Positions 25,591-35,100 of a DNA stretch of 64,000 nucleotides are shown here, piece after piece. Position numbers and translations under genes: made by a program. The first letter of the stretch is position 1. Each line of letters starts with the position of its first letter. The notes under the pieces are model-generated. The model saw only the letters and a list, made by a program, of their open reading frames with translations. It made no database searches and was not told the DNA's origin. This DNA is from an uncultured Bacteroidales bacterium (GTDB taxonomy: Bacteria > Bacteroidota > Bacteroidia > Bacteroidales > WCHB1-69): the NCBI GenBank assembly GCA_934699095.1, contig CAKUVI010000004.1, positions 62,001 through 126,000 on the forward strand, read 5' to 3'.

Positions 25591-27405
25591 TTAGTTGCTG
25601 TCAGTGCGTTTTTCGGCGCGCTTGCGCTCTGTCTCATCGAGGATGATCTTGCGCACGCGCAGACTTTGCGGGGTGATTTCAAGGTATTCGTCTTTGGCGA
25701 TGAACTCCATATATTGCTCCAGCGAGTATTTGATTGCCGGTGCAAGCACCAATTTCTCATCAGAACCCGCCGCACGCATATTTGATAACTTCTTTGACTT
25801 ACATACGTTCACCACCAAATCTCCTTGACGGATGTGTTCACCGATAATCTGTCCGGCATATACTTGGTCGTTAGGCTCAATGAAGAAACGACCGCGATCC
25901 TGCAGTTTGTTAAGTGAATATGCATAGGCCTGGCCTGTTTCCATTGCGATCAGAGAGCCTGCGTGGCGTCCGGCGATTTCGCCTTTCCAAGGCTGGAATT
26001 CGATGAAACGGTGCGAGATGATAGCCTCACCCTCTGTTGCTGTGAGCAGTTGGTTTGTGAGACCGATGAGACCGCGTGACGGGATTGTGAAGTTGAGGTG
26101 CACACGGTCGTTGACGGTGTCCATTGATATCAGTTCGCCCTTCTTCCTTGACACATAGTCAATAACACGGCTTGACATCTCTTCGGGAACTAAGACTGTG
26201 AGTTGTTCAACGGGTTCACACTTCTGGCCATCAATTTCCTTGATAATAACCTGCGGTTGTCCGACTTGGAGCTCGTAACCTTCGCGTCGCATGGTTTCGA
26301 TAAGGATGGAGAGGTGAAGTATGCCGCGGCCGAACACATTGAGACGATCGGGCGAATCTGTCTCCTCTATTCGCATGGCGAGGTTTTTCTCCAACTCGGC
26401 AAACAGTCTGTCGCGCAAGTGGCGGGATGTCACATACTTTCCCTCTTTACCGAAAAAAGGAGAATTATTGATAGTGAAAAGCATGCTCATGGTTGGTTCA
26501 TCAACCTTGATAGGAGGCAGTTGCTCTGGATTTTCAGCATCGGCCACCGTGTCTCCGATCTCGAAATCGTCAAGACCCAACAAGGCACAGATTTCGCCGG
26601 CTTCAACAGGCTCTTTGTACTTTTCCTTGCCAAGACCTTCAAACACGTAAAGCTCTTTGATTTTGGATGTCTGAATAGTGCCGTCACGCTTAACCAAAGA
26701 CACGTTTTGTCCCCACTGGATAGTTCCGCGTTTAACACGCCCCACAGCAATACGTCCGACGTATGAGGAGTAGTCGAGCGACGAAATCATCATCTGGAGG
26801 TTTCCCGGTTCAACTTTCGGAGCCGGAATATGCTCTATGATTGTGTCCAACAGATATGAGATATCTGATGTTGGATTATTCCAGTCGGGTCCCATCCAGC
26901 CGTTCTTTGCTGAACCGTAAACTGTAGGGAAGTCGAGCTGGTCATCAGAAGCACCGAGGTTGAACATGAGTTCAAACACAGCTTCCTGGGCAAGGTCCGG
27001 ATGACAGTTCGGTTTATCGACCTTGTTGATCACAACGATTGGTTTAAGACCGAGTTCAATGGCTTTTTGTGTCACGAAGCGCGTTTGTGGCATAGGTCCT
27101 TCAAAGGCATCGACCACGAGGAGGACGCCGTCAGCCATATTGAGCACGCGTTCAACTTCGCCACCGAAGTCGCTGTGACCGGGAGTGTCTATAACATTGA
27201 TTTTTACACCTTTATATCTAACAGAAACGTTTTTTGAAAGGATTGTGATACCGCGTTCGCGTTCCAAATCGTTATTATCCAACACTAAATCCTGCACTTG
27301 CTGATTTTCACGAAAGAGGTGAGACTGGTATAAAATTCTGTCAACGAGTGTTGTCTTGCCGTGGTCAACGTGTGCAATGATAGCTATGTTTCTGATATTC
27401 TGCAT
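25591..27405 (-). CDS. typA: Ribosome-associated GTPase TypA/BipA
   Basis: TypA is an EF-G-like GTPase that binds the ribosome and supports assembly and stress growth. The 604-residue length matches the family. G1 AHVDHGKTTLVDRIL is at ~10-24, the G2 region is DLERERGITI, G3 is DTPGHSDFGGEVERVLNMAD and G4 is NKVDKP. Domain II follows. The C-terminal domains contain DRLNVFGRGILHLSILIETM and the TypA-specific SRGLIGLTNQLLTATEGEAI. It has its own TATCTTTG box 25 bp upstream and leads a two-gene unit with the methyltransferase. Confidence 0.98.
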   Translation of the reverse strand: MQNIRNIAIIAHVDHGKTTLVDRILYQSHLFRENQQVQDLVLDNNDLERERGITILSKNVSVRYKGVKINVIDTPGHSDFGGEVERVLNMADGVLLVVDAFEGPMPQTRFVTQKAIELGLKPIVVINKVDKPNCHPDLAQEAVFELMFNLGASDDQLDFPTVYGSAKNGWMGPDWNNPTSDISYLLDTIIEHIPAPKVEPGNLQMMISSLDYSSYVGRIAVGRVKRGTIQWGQNVSLVKRDGTIQTSKIKELYVFEGLGKEKYKEPVEAGEICALLGLDDFEIGDTVADAENPEQLPPIKVDEPTMSMLFTINNSPFFGKEGKYVTSRHLRDRLFAELEKNLAMRIEETDSPDRLNVFGRGILHLSILIETMRREGYELQVGQPQVIIKEIDGQKCEPVEQLTVLVPEEMSSRVIDYVSRKKGELISMDTVNDRVHLNFTIPSRGLIGLTNQLLTATEGEAIISHRFIEFQPWKGEIAGRHAGSLIAMETGQAYAYSLNKLQDRGRFFIEPNDQVYAGQIIGEHIRQGDLVVNVCKSKKLSNMRAAGSDEKLVLAPAIKYSLEQYMEFIAKDEYLEITPQSLRVRKIILDETERKRAEKRTDSN

Positions 27406-27429
27406 ATTCTATTTTTTTGAAAAAACTTG

Positions 27430-27437
27430 CAAAGATA
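27430..27437 (-). promoter_or_regulatory. Promoter -7 box of typA
   Basis: TATCTTTG on the minus strand matches TAnnTTTG, 24 bp before the ATG. Confidence 0.55.
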
Positions 27438-27488
27438 GCATTTTTTCCTAAGAACCATGTAGAAATACGAAGAAAATATCCTATATAG

Positions 27489-27526
27489 AAAAAAGGTGCC
27501 AGATAAAAGCTTTACCTGACACCTTT
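27489..27526 (-). terminator. Terminator after the beta-barrel gene
   Basis: AGGTGTCAGGTAAAG pairs imperfectly with TTTATCTGGCACCT on the minus strand and is followed by a T run (A run at 27489-27494). It starts 3 bp past the stop codon. Confidence 0.85.
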
Positions 27527-27529
27527 GTT

Positions 27530-28201
27530 TCAGAATTTTACCTGAATGCCGACGCGTGTGCTCAGAATCGAGTTGAAATCCTCAGGAAATAGCGAAAATT
27601 GTCCGATAGATTGCTCTGCAAATAATCCGAGACAATCCCAGAAGAATACGCCCACACCCATTCCTACTCCAAATTCGTGTCGATAAAGTTTATATACTTT
27701 ATCATAATACTCTGGAGTTCCGTTATGGTGTGACCAGTGGGGGACGTTCTTCACAAAACCGCCGCCATATTTGGCTATAACATACCACTCCCATCTGTTT
27801 TTTGTGTCTTTCACTATGAAAGGCAAGATGTGGAACTTTGCGTTAATGCCAACAGTAGGGATATAATAAGTCCTGTGAAAATAATCATCTCCGAAAAGCT
27901 CATCTTGTGGTACAATATAGAATTTGTGCAACTGGACACCTGTGCTCAATCCTACCTCCAACCAATCGGTAACGCCATAGTTAAACTCTATTTTGTAGTT
28001 TGACTGTCTCCTATAATATTCAAAATCAAATAGGTACGAATCCCAAAGATATGGGGTTTTTTCCAACGAATGGCTTAATTTGATATTCCATCGACCTTTG
28101 ACTGAATAATTGAACTTATTATTTTGATTGTCTTGCGCAAATACGACATTTATGCTAAAAATAGATAGCATAATACTTGCAAATAATAACTTTTGTTTCA
28201 T
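27530..28201 (-). CDS. Outer-membrane beta-barrel-like protein
   Basis: The 223-residue product has signal peptide MKQKLLFASIMLSIFSINVV (then FAQ). Alternating strands rich in Tyr/Phe/Gly follow: YKIEFNYGVTDWLEVGLSTG, YIPTVGINAKFHIL, FGVGMGVGVFFWDCLGLFAE, and the last strand STRVGIQVKF ending in Phe. A terminal aromatic residue and this pattern are typical of small outer-membrane barrels. I recognise no specific family. It is the second gene after a lipoprotein (11 bp gap) and is followed by a strong terminator, so the two form one operon. Confidence 0.75.
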   Translation of the reverse strand: MKQKLLFASIMLSIFSINVVFAQDNQNNKFNYSVKGRWNIKLSHSLEKTPYLWDSYLFDFEYYRRQSNYKIEFNYGVTDWLEVGLSTGVQLHKFYIVPQDELFGDDYFHRTYYIPTVGINAKFHILPFIVKDTKNRWEWYVIAKYGGGFVKNVPHWSHHNGTPEYYDKVYKLYRHEFGVGMGVGVFFWDCLGLFAEQSIGQFSLFPEDFNSILSTRVGIQVKF

Positions 28202-28212
28202 AATATTATATT

Positions 28213-29190
28213 TTAATCACTGACACCTAAAGTCACACTACCTGATGATATTGTTCCATCTACAGAAGAAATATAACTCAAAATATTACTATTTGTCCCT
28301 GTATTTTGGATCAAATAATTATTTCCCATGCTTATAATTTTGCGCTTATTGGTTGCCGATCTATTTAAGCTTTCAGAGTGATAAACACCATTAACATAAA
28401 TACCCATAGTAAAATTGTGACTCAAGTCTCTTTTACAAGGCCACCAAATCACCCACTTATGAAAAGATTTTGTTGTAACGTTTAGTAAATAATTAGTATA
28501 ATTAAAAACAAATGGAACATCGTTAAATTCAATTATAGTTCTAACCTTCTCCTTATCTTGAACTTTGGAATACTCTAATTTATTTCCTAAGCCATTTTCA
28601 CCTCTGGTATATTTCTTAATATAAATACCATTTAATGAATCACATACATTAAAAGAATCATACTGAGCATCCGAAATTGTTACAAGATTATTTAGTTTTC
28701 TATATTCACAAAAAGCAAAACCGTCTTCGAACAATTTGTATATCGTATCCCCAACTCGTATAAGTCTATCTTTATTAATAACATCTCTGAATACACATTC
28801 GTATAACTTTGGCTGAATTGTAAACTCTCCTAATGAATCTTCTACTAATTCGATATATTGATAATACGTATTTACAATATTTCTTGCAGAATTTGCATCA
28901 AAATGTTCCAAATCTGCAGTATCATAAATGGAACTAATAATATAATCACTGAGGTTACCAAATGATACAAATTGATTGTTATTTGGAAAAGAAGGATTAT
29001 TTTGAGTGTCTATATTTTCAATTGCCAGTAATACATCTGACATAGAAGAATAATAGGGGATAGAATCAACATAGGGTGTTCTTCCTATCTTTAAATCCGT
29101 TTCTTTTTCACAGCTACTAAAAACTAACGCCGCGGAAGAGATGAACACCAAAATTTCAATAAAAGTTTTAAAATTTTTTAATCTGTCCAT
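28213..29190 (-). CDS. Lipoprotein of unknown function
   Basis: The 325-residue protein has a lipoprotein signal: helix FIEILVFISSAALVFSSC with lipobox FSSC near residue 26. The mature part is Asn/Tyr/Ser-rich and low in GC compared with neighbouring genes. It has no recognised motif; visible blocks are YSSMSDVLLAIENIDTQNNP, YYQYIELVEDSLGEFTIQPK and FHKWVIWWPCKRDLSHNF. It heads a two-gene unit with the beta-barrel protein. A perfect 14-bp palindrome of LacI-operator type lies 25 bp before the start codon, and the upstream 300 bp are very AT-rich. Confidence 0.7.
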   Translation of the reverse strand: MDRLKNFKTFIEILVFISSAALVFSSCEKETDLKIGRTPYVDSIPYYSSMSDVLLAIENIDTQNNPSFPNNNQFVSFGNLSDYIISSIYDTADLEHFDANSARNIVNTYYQYIELVEDSLGEFTIQPKLYECVFRDVINKDRLIRVGDTIYKLFEDGFAFCEYRKLNNLVTISDAQYDSFNVCDSLNGIYIKKYTRGENGLGNKLEYSKVQDKEKVRTIIEFNDVPFVFNYTNYLLNVTTKSFHKWVIWWPCKRDLSHNFTMGIYVNGVYHSESLNRSATNKRKIISMGNNYLIQNTGTNSNILSYISSVDGTISSGSVTLGVSD

Positions 29191-29215
29191 GATGAAAATT
29201 TTTTGTTTATAAGAT

Positions 29216-29229
29216 TGAAAACGTTTTCA
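29216..29229. promoter_or_regulatory. LacI/CcpA-type operator-like palindrome
   Basis: TGAAAACGTTTTCA is a perfect 14-bp palindrome with the central CG typical of LacI-family operators. It lies 25 bp before the lipoprotein start. The regulator is not in the window. Confidence 0.5.
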
Positions 29230-29502
29230 CACAAAAATAAAAAAAAAATTTATTCATTAAAAAAAAAAGAAGAAGAAGAAATTGTTTGATTTACAGCGTT
29301 TTAAAAATGTAATAACATGTTCCAATACTATAATATTTTGTAAAATCGTATAATTATTTTGCACATAATCGTCACAAAAAACATTAAAAACAATATGATA
29401 ATAATTGTAAAATAGTGTTTAATGAAATTAATTATTTTGAATAAAACGTTTGTTTGTTCTACGCCCCAAACGATTCCACCTGAGGTCCAACGATAATTTT
29501 CA

Positions 29503-29510
29503 TATTTTTG
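29503..29510 (+). promoter_or_regulatory. Promoter -7 box of the prenyltransferase gene
   Basis: TATTTTTG lies 16 bp before the ATG at 29527. Confidence 0.6.
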
Positions 29511-29526
29511 CGGCAGAAAATCGAGT

Positions 29527-30513
29527 ATGAAAAAGATAGTGTTTTGGCTTAGGAATGCACGAATTGTAGCTCTGCCACAAAGTTTACTTCCCTCTATAGT
29601 GGCATTTTGTATGGCTGTAAACTATGATTCACATTCAGTGTTATTAGGCATTTTGGCGATATTTGGCGTTATTGCAGCCCACCTTTCAGTCAATCTGTTC
29701 GACGATTATTTTGATTTTGTGAACACAAACAAGACATCAAGGGAGGATATAGCTGAAGAGACGAGTTTTGTACGGGTTGCAAAGAGTCCTTACTTGTATT
29801 CAGGAGAAGTGTCTCCAAAGAAACTGTTTTTTGTAGCATCAGCGTTTGCAGCGTTTGCATTGCTATTAGGGTGCATAATATTCTTTTACAGGGGTGTAAC
29901 TCCTCTGATTATAGCATTGATTGCAGGATTCCTTGGGTTTTTCTACTCAGCGGCACCGCTCAAACTATGTTATCACGGATTAGGCGAAATTGTCACTGGA
30001 CTGATTTTCGGCCCTCTTCTTATGGGCGGAGTGTTTTATAGTGCAACTGGTACATTCACACCCGAAATGTGGGTTATTTCAGCAGTTGTAGGTCTGTTAG
30101 TGATCAACATTTTATTCACACATTCAATAATGGATTTCAATCCGGACAAAATGGTAGGGAAAAAGACTTTGGCGGGTGTCTTAAAATCAAAAAAACTCAA
30201 CCTTACAGCTTCTTTTATATTCAATTTCACTCCTTATATCATAATTGCAATTTCCATAATAATGGATATTATTTCGCCTTTGAACTGGATAATATTTGCA
30301 ATACTCCCACTGTCAATATATCTCTTCTATCTTCTGTACCAATTCTGCTATAATCCGGATCGTCAATTCAGCAGAAAATGGTGGTTAGGACCGATGGAAA
30401 ACTGGAATGTGATTGAAGAACACAAGATGGAATGGTTCGCGATAAGATGGTACTTGTCGCGAAACATATTACAATTTTTCTGTCTGTTATTTATGATTCT
30501 CGCCTTTCTTTAG
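29527..30513 (+). CDS. UbiA-family prenyltransferase, MenA-like
   Basis: The 328-residue integral membrane protein belongs to the UbiA superfamily, which attaches prenyl chains to aromatic or other acceptors. The first Asp-rich motif is NLFDDYFDFVNT at ~58-69 and the second is MDFNPDKMVGKKTLA at ~203. About eight to nine hydrophobic helices surround them. The pattern is closest to 1,4-dihydroxy-2-naphthoate prenyltransferases (menaquinone pathway), but no other men gene is nearby. Its TAG stop overlaps the convergent atpB stop (TAA), so no terminator separates them. Confidence 0.83.
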   Translation: MKKIVFWLRNARIVALPQSLLPSIVAFCMAVNYDSHSVLLGILAIFGVIAAHLSVNLFDDYFDFVNTNKTSREDIAEETSFVRVAKSPYLYSGEVSPKKLFFVASAFAAFALLLGCIIFFYRGVTPLIIALIAGFLGFFYSAAPLKLCYHGLGEIVTGLIFGPLLMGGVFYSATGTFTPEMWVISAVVGLLVINILFTHSIMDFNPDKMVGKKTLAGVLKSKKLNLTASFIFNFTPYIIIAISIIMDIISPLNWIIFAILPLSIYLFYLLYQFCYNPDRQFSRKWWLGPMENWNVIEEHKMEWFAIRWYLSRNILQFFCLLFMILAFL

Positions 30514-31637
30514 GCGGCTTCAACATTGTGTTCTTCACCGCCGGTAGCCATGCCGATATAAATGGCACTTAAAAGAGTGAAGACAAAAGCTTGGATGAAG
30601 GCCACCAAAAGTTCCAGAAGACCCATGAAAATATAGAAGAAGATGGATACGATGGATACGCCATATCCGAGGGCCGGAACCATCTGTCCAAAGATGAAAA
30701 TCAGAGAGATGAAACCCAAAACCACGATGTGTCCTGCGGTGATATTGGCAAAAAGTCGAACCATAAGCACGAAAGGCTTCGTAAAAATACCAATAACCTC
30801 TACGAGCGGCATCAAAGGTACGGGGATTTTAAGCCACCAAGGCACACCAGGAGTGTTTACTATATCGACCCAATATTCTTTTCCTGCTGAAATATTAGTT
30901 ATAAAGAACGTAATCAAAGCCAAAACGCCAGTAACGGCTATGTTACCTGTAAGGTTTGCACCGCCTGGAAATATAGGGATAATTCCCATCAGATTGTTCA
31001 GGAGAATGAAGAAGAACAATGTAAGAAGATAAGGTGCGTATTTATCCGCTTTGCTGCCCAAAGAAGGGGTGATTACCTCATCCTGTAGGAATTCGATGAC
31101 TGGCTCAACGAGTGCTTGAAGACCTTTCGGGGCCTCGTCAGGATGCTGCTTGTAACGCTTTGCAACCGACAAAAAAATGCAAACAATGAGGATAAGCGAA
31201 ATGAAAAGCGCGCAAACATTTTTCGTGATTGAGATATCCCACTTGCAGACATGACAATTGTAAGATGCGCCCTCCTCAAGATGACCGGTGTAATCTGCGA
31301 ACTCGTCATCCAATTTTACTATCCTGCCTTTGTTTTCGCCCCAACCCATAGCATAACCCTTGTAGGCAGCCTCGCCATGATGCAATTTGTTAGACATAAA
31401 GGCCACAAAATGACCATTGTCGAAAAGCATTATCGGAAGAGGAATTGTCACACTTTTGTCGCCATCTCCGCAAATATGCCAGCCATAACTGTCTATAACG
31501 TGCTCTATGATGAACGGACCAGCATCAAATCCTTTCTCTTTTTCTTCGTTGTTAGCAAAAGCATTCTGATATGAAAACAACAAAATCAACGTAGTCAAAG
31601 ACGATACAATAATCTTTCTTAATATGTTATAATTCAT
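30510..31637 (-). CDS. atpB: ATP synthase F0 subunit a
   Basis: Subunit a forms the proton path of F-type ATP synthase beside the c ring. The 375-residue protein is longer than the ~270 residues of E. coli. It has a signal-like N-terminus and a periplasmic insertion of ~110 residues (YGWHICGDGDKSVTIPLPIM and the following segment), seen in Bacteroidota homologues. The core is intact: LVEPVIEFLQDEVITPSLG, LMGIIPIFPGGANLTGNIAV, the essential arginine in FVLMVRLFANITAGHIV and the final helices. No other atp gene flanks it, although atpB normally heads atpE-F-H-A-G. Confidence 0.95.
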   Translation of the reverse strand: MNYNILRKIIVSSLTTLILLFSYQNAFANNEEKEKGFDAGPFIIEHVIDSYGWHICGDGDKSVTIPLPIMLFDNGHFVAFMSNKLHHGEAAYKGYAMGWGENKGRIVKLDDEFADYTGHLEEGASYNCHVCKWDISITKNVCALFISLILIVCIFLSVAKRYKQHPDEAPKGLQALVEPVIEFLQDEVITPSLGSKADKYAPYLLTLFFFILLNNLMGIIPIFPGGANLTGNIAVTGVLALITFFITNISAGKEYWVDIVNTPGVPWWLKIPVPLMPLVEVIGIFTKPFVLMVRLFANITAGHIVVLGFISLIFIFGQMVPALGYGVSIVSIFFYIFMGLLELLVAFIQAFVFTLLSAIYIGMATGGEEHNVEAA

Positions 31638-31743
31638 AAAATATCAATAAGTTATCATTAATAAAAACGATTGAAAAAACCATTTTTCAAATCGGCTCGC
31701 AATATACAATTTTTTGGATAATTGGCATTCTGAAAATTTTATT

Positions 31744-31822
31744 GGTGGAAACGGCCGTTTTCCACCCCATAATCGTATTTTCGTTGAATTATCCCCGTAG
31801 AGACGGACGGCCGTCCGTCTCT
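31744..31822. repeat. Two hairpin repeats at the edge of the tandem array
   Basis: 31744-31766 (GGTGGAAA-CGGCCG-TTTTCCACC) is a near-perfect palindrome. 31799-31822 is a perfect 24-bp palindrome, AGAGACGGACGG followed by its reverse complement. The second shares its AGAGACG arm with repeats at 32126 and 44736. Confidence 0.8.
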
Positions 31823-32106
31823 GCCAATAAAAAAAATCGGTTATTATATAAAAAAAACGGCCGTCCGTCTCTGCCAATAAAAAAAATCGGTTATTATATA
31901 AAAAAAACGGCCGTCCGTCTCTGCCAATATAAAAATTGCGGTTATTATATAAAAAAACGGCCGTCCGTTTCTGCCAATAAAAAAAATCGGTTATTATAAA
32001 AAAACGGCCGTCCGTCTCTGCCAATATAAAAATTGCGGTTATTATATAAAAAAAACGGCCGTCCGTCTCTGCCAATATAAAAATTGCGGTTATTATATAA
32101 AAAAAA
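31809..32106. repeat. Tandem array, six ~50-bp units
   Basis: Units begin with GGCCGTCCGTCTCTGCCAAT at 31809, 31859, 31909, 31959, 32006 and 32057. Each then has an A-rich/TTATTATATA stretch. Two sub-types alternate in the middle (AATAAAAAAAATCGG versus AATATAAAAATTGCGG). Spacing is 50, 50, 50, 47 and 51 bp. The unit start is half of the palindrome at 31799. The array lies between the stop of the T9SS adhesin gene and atpB. A 143-codon open frame through it is an artefact of composition. Confidence 0.9.
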
Positions 32107-32125
32107 CGGACGATATATAAAAAAA

Positions 32126-32149
32126 AGAGACGGACGATTGTCCGTCTCT
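32126..32149. repeat. Hairpin repeat beside the adhesin stop codon
   Basis: AGAGACGGAC-GATT-GTCCGTCTCT has perfect 10-bp arms, 24 bp past the stop codon of the 2494-residue gene. It could act as the transcript's 3' hairpin. It belongs with the repeats at 31799 and 44736. Confidence 0.75.
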
Positions 32150-32172
32150 ACAAAATCGTATTTTATGTGGGA

Positions 32173-35100
32173 TTATTTTTTGATGAAATTTTTGGTTGCG
32201 ACACCGTCGTTGGTGATTACCTTCACGAAATACATGCCGCTTGCAAGGTTTTCAACGTTGATTCTCGTTGGATTCTCGATTACCTCAACCTCGTTGATGA
32301 GCTTGCCATACATGTCGTAAACCTCAAGACGGCTTACTGCGATGTCGTTGTCGCTCACGCGTACGTCAACGTAGTTGCTTGCAGGGTTAGGATACAGCGA
32401 GATGCTGCCCATCAGGCGGGCGTTGATGCCCGTGCTCTGGCTGATCATCGTGCTCCAAGGACTGGTTGCGCCGTCGCACACTGCCTGTACCTGGATCTGG
32501 TACTCGGTGGCCTCCGTGAGGTCGGTGATGGTGTAGGTCGGGTTGCCCTCGACTGTCACGGTGCTCCATGCGCCGTTTACAACGCGGTACTGCAGGTTCC
32601 ATTGGTTTGCACCGTTGGCATCCCATGTGATGGTCATGCTCTCCTTGGTGATGTTGGATGCAGCAACGTTGGTAGGTGTGTTACATGGCTCAACAGATGA
32701 AGAGTTGGTGGTGAAGTTCTTCCACTGACCGTAAGAGTTGCCGTTGGCGGTGGTTGCGAACGCACGGAATGTGTATTCTGTGCCCTCTGCAAGACCTGTG
32801 AGAGGAGCTGTGAAGTTGGTGGTGCCGGTTGCGCTAACTGTTGCAACTGTGCCGCCTGAAACTGCCTTCCATTCGAAACCGCGTGCGGTGATCGTTTGGT
32901 TGCCTGCGTTGGTGATTGCACCGTTCAAAGTGGCTGTTGTCTCAGTCACGTTGGTTGCGTCGTTGGTGGCAACTGTAGGATTTACAACTGCCGGACCCGC
33001 GCCCTCTGATGATACTGAAAGGTTGCTGATGATTGCACCTGGTTGTGTACCGGAAGATCCATCGTTACGCCATAAGAAGACTAACTTAGCCACTCCGTTA
33101 GGAGCTGGGTTCACAACGTTCATGCTGATATGCAAGTTTGTGGTGGTGTCAGACAAAGCAATGATATATGGATAGCTGCTTGAGCCAACGGAGGTTGCGT
33201 ATGCACTGAAATCGAATGCATTGGTAGAATAGCTGTATGAAGATTGTGTTGTACTGCTATTTCCTGCTTCAAATTCTGTTTCATTAGGAGCAAGGAATAC
33301 TTTCAAGAAGTCGTATGCACCATAACTTAACACTTCACCGCCGATTTTCAGATCAAATTCTACGTGTACGCTGTCTGCAGAACCAGTATTGAATGCTTTC
33401 TCTGCCACAATTGTAGATTGTGATGTCACTGAGTAACCGGCTTCAGTGCCATTGTTTGTAACATACAAAGCACTTACTGTTGAACCGGCAGGAGTACCAG
33501 CAGTCCAATAGTTGGAGCAGTTTCCGTTATTAAGCAACCATCCTGTAGCTGTGTTAAAATCTGTTGAATATGGGAGGTTAGCAGCAACCATAGATGTGCT
33601 GAATGTTGCATATACGAACGGAACTTCTTCATCACAGATAGGAGAAATACCAACTTCGTATGATGTGGTTTCCATCAAATCAGTGATAGTGATGCTTTCT
33701 GTAGGAGTTGTTGTCTCAATCCACTCTTCGGCACCAATTTCTCTGTATTTGACATTATAACCAGCTTCGTTTGATGCCGTCCAAGTGATCGTTGCTGTTG
33801 ATTCTGTCACTTCAGTTACAGTAACATTCTGAACCTTCGGACAAGCGGGTGCATTATCCAAAACAACATCATCAACATAAACTGATCCATAGGTAGGAGA
33901 CTTGATAGCGATATAGTTGCCTTCGCCTTCGTATGTTGAGAACAGAACTTCATAGAGTGTGTAGTCTGTTGGGAGTTCAATGGTTTGAATTGTAGTGAAA
34001 GTAGCAACATCGGAAGGATCTGTCATCACACCAACTTCCAAGGAAGCGGTTGAGTATGAACGACGAGCGTAGAATGACAATTGCAAATCTTGAAGTGTCA
34101 AAGCATCTGGATCAATTGCATTGAGAACGGCATAAGAGTTGGTAGATGAAAAGTAGAGTGAATTTTGACCTGCGTATGCTCCGTAAGAATAAACATAAGG
34201 AGTGTTTGAATTGCCGCGTGACCAGCAGATTGGCAATGGATAAGCGGATGTACCACCAGTGTTGCCATTTTCAAAATCCCATGTTTGAGGAACCTCGGTA
34301 ATAGGCAGACAAGCTGTCTGGAATGTGCTTGTGGCACTTGCGATGTTCGTGTCAGCGCAAACAACCTCAACATACCATTGGTAATTTGTGGCCGGTGTTA
34401 AATCTGAGATTGTATAAACACCATCTTCCAAGGTTACGTCGTTGATTATTGTATATTCAGATTCAGCATCTGCTTTATAGTAGATATTGAAATTGTCACC
34501 TGTTGAAGTCCAAGTGAGATCAACTGATGTGGAAGTGATGTTGCTTACTGCCAAGTTATCAGGTTTTGAACAATCAGGAATCTCTTCCAAAGTAACATCA
34601 TCGACATAGATTGTGGATGAAGAACCTGATCTGATGGCAACGTAACCACCTTGACCCTGGTAATTAGCCAATGAAACTTCAAATTTTTGGTATGTAGAAG
34701 AGAGAGTTACAACAGAAAGAGTATCGAATTGTGTGCTTTCTGGTGTAGGAACAACACCAATTACGAGAGGAACATTGCTTGAATAAGCAGATGTCTTGGC
34801 AAACATATTAATTTGGAGTGTATTGATAGGATAAACCTCAGTGTCTATCTCAGGAAGTACGGCTGTATTGCCATAATTGTAGAAATACAACAAATAGCTG
34901 CCGCTGTGAGAATTTGAAGATGAACTATAGCTGTATGGGTATGAACCTGTTCCTTGTCTTGTCCAGCAAATAGGAAGCGGATTGCTTGATGTGCCGCCGT
35001 AGTTGTCACTTTCGAAATCCCATGTTCTTGGAAGTTCTGTGATAGGCAGACAAAGTGTTTGGAAAGTACTCTTTATACTTGCGATATTTGTATCAGCGCA

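Larger units (their letters stand above)
29191..29526. other. AT-rich divergent intergenic region
   Basis: This holds the palindrome at 29216, an A-rich stretch with a short AGA/GAA repeat at 29260-29282, and the promoter box of the prenyltransferase gene near its end. I see no RNA gene or ORF. Confidence 0.6.

Noticed and set aside
31644..32075. 143-codon open frame with repeated AETDGRFF wording on the minus strand
   Set aside because: It is the tandem array read as protein. Unit length 47-51 bp shifts frame each time, and there is no signal or ribosome site.
31809..32106. CRISPR array
   Set aside because: Units are ~50 bp and the whole unit repeats, including the A-rich part; there are no unique spacers and no cas genes.
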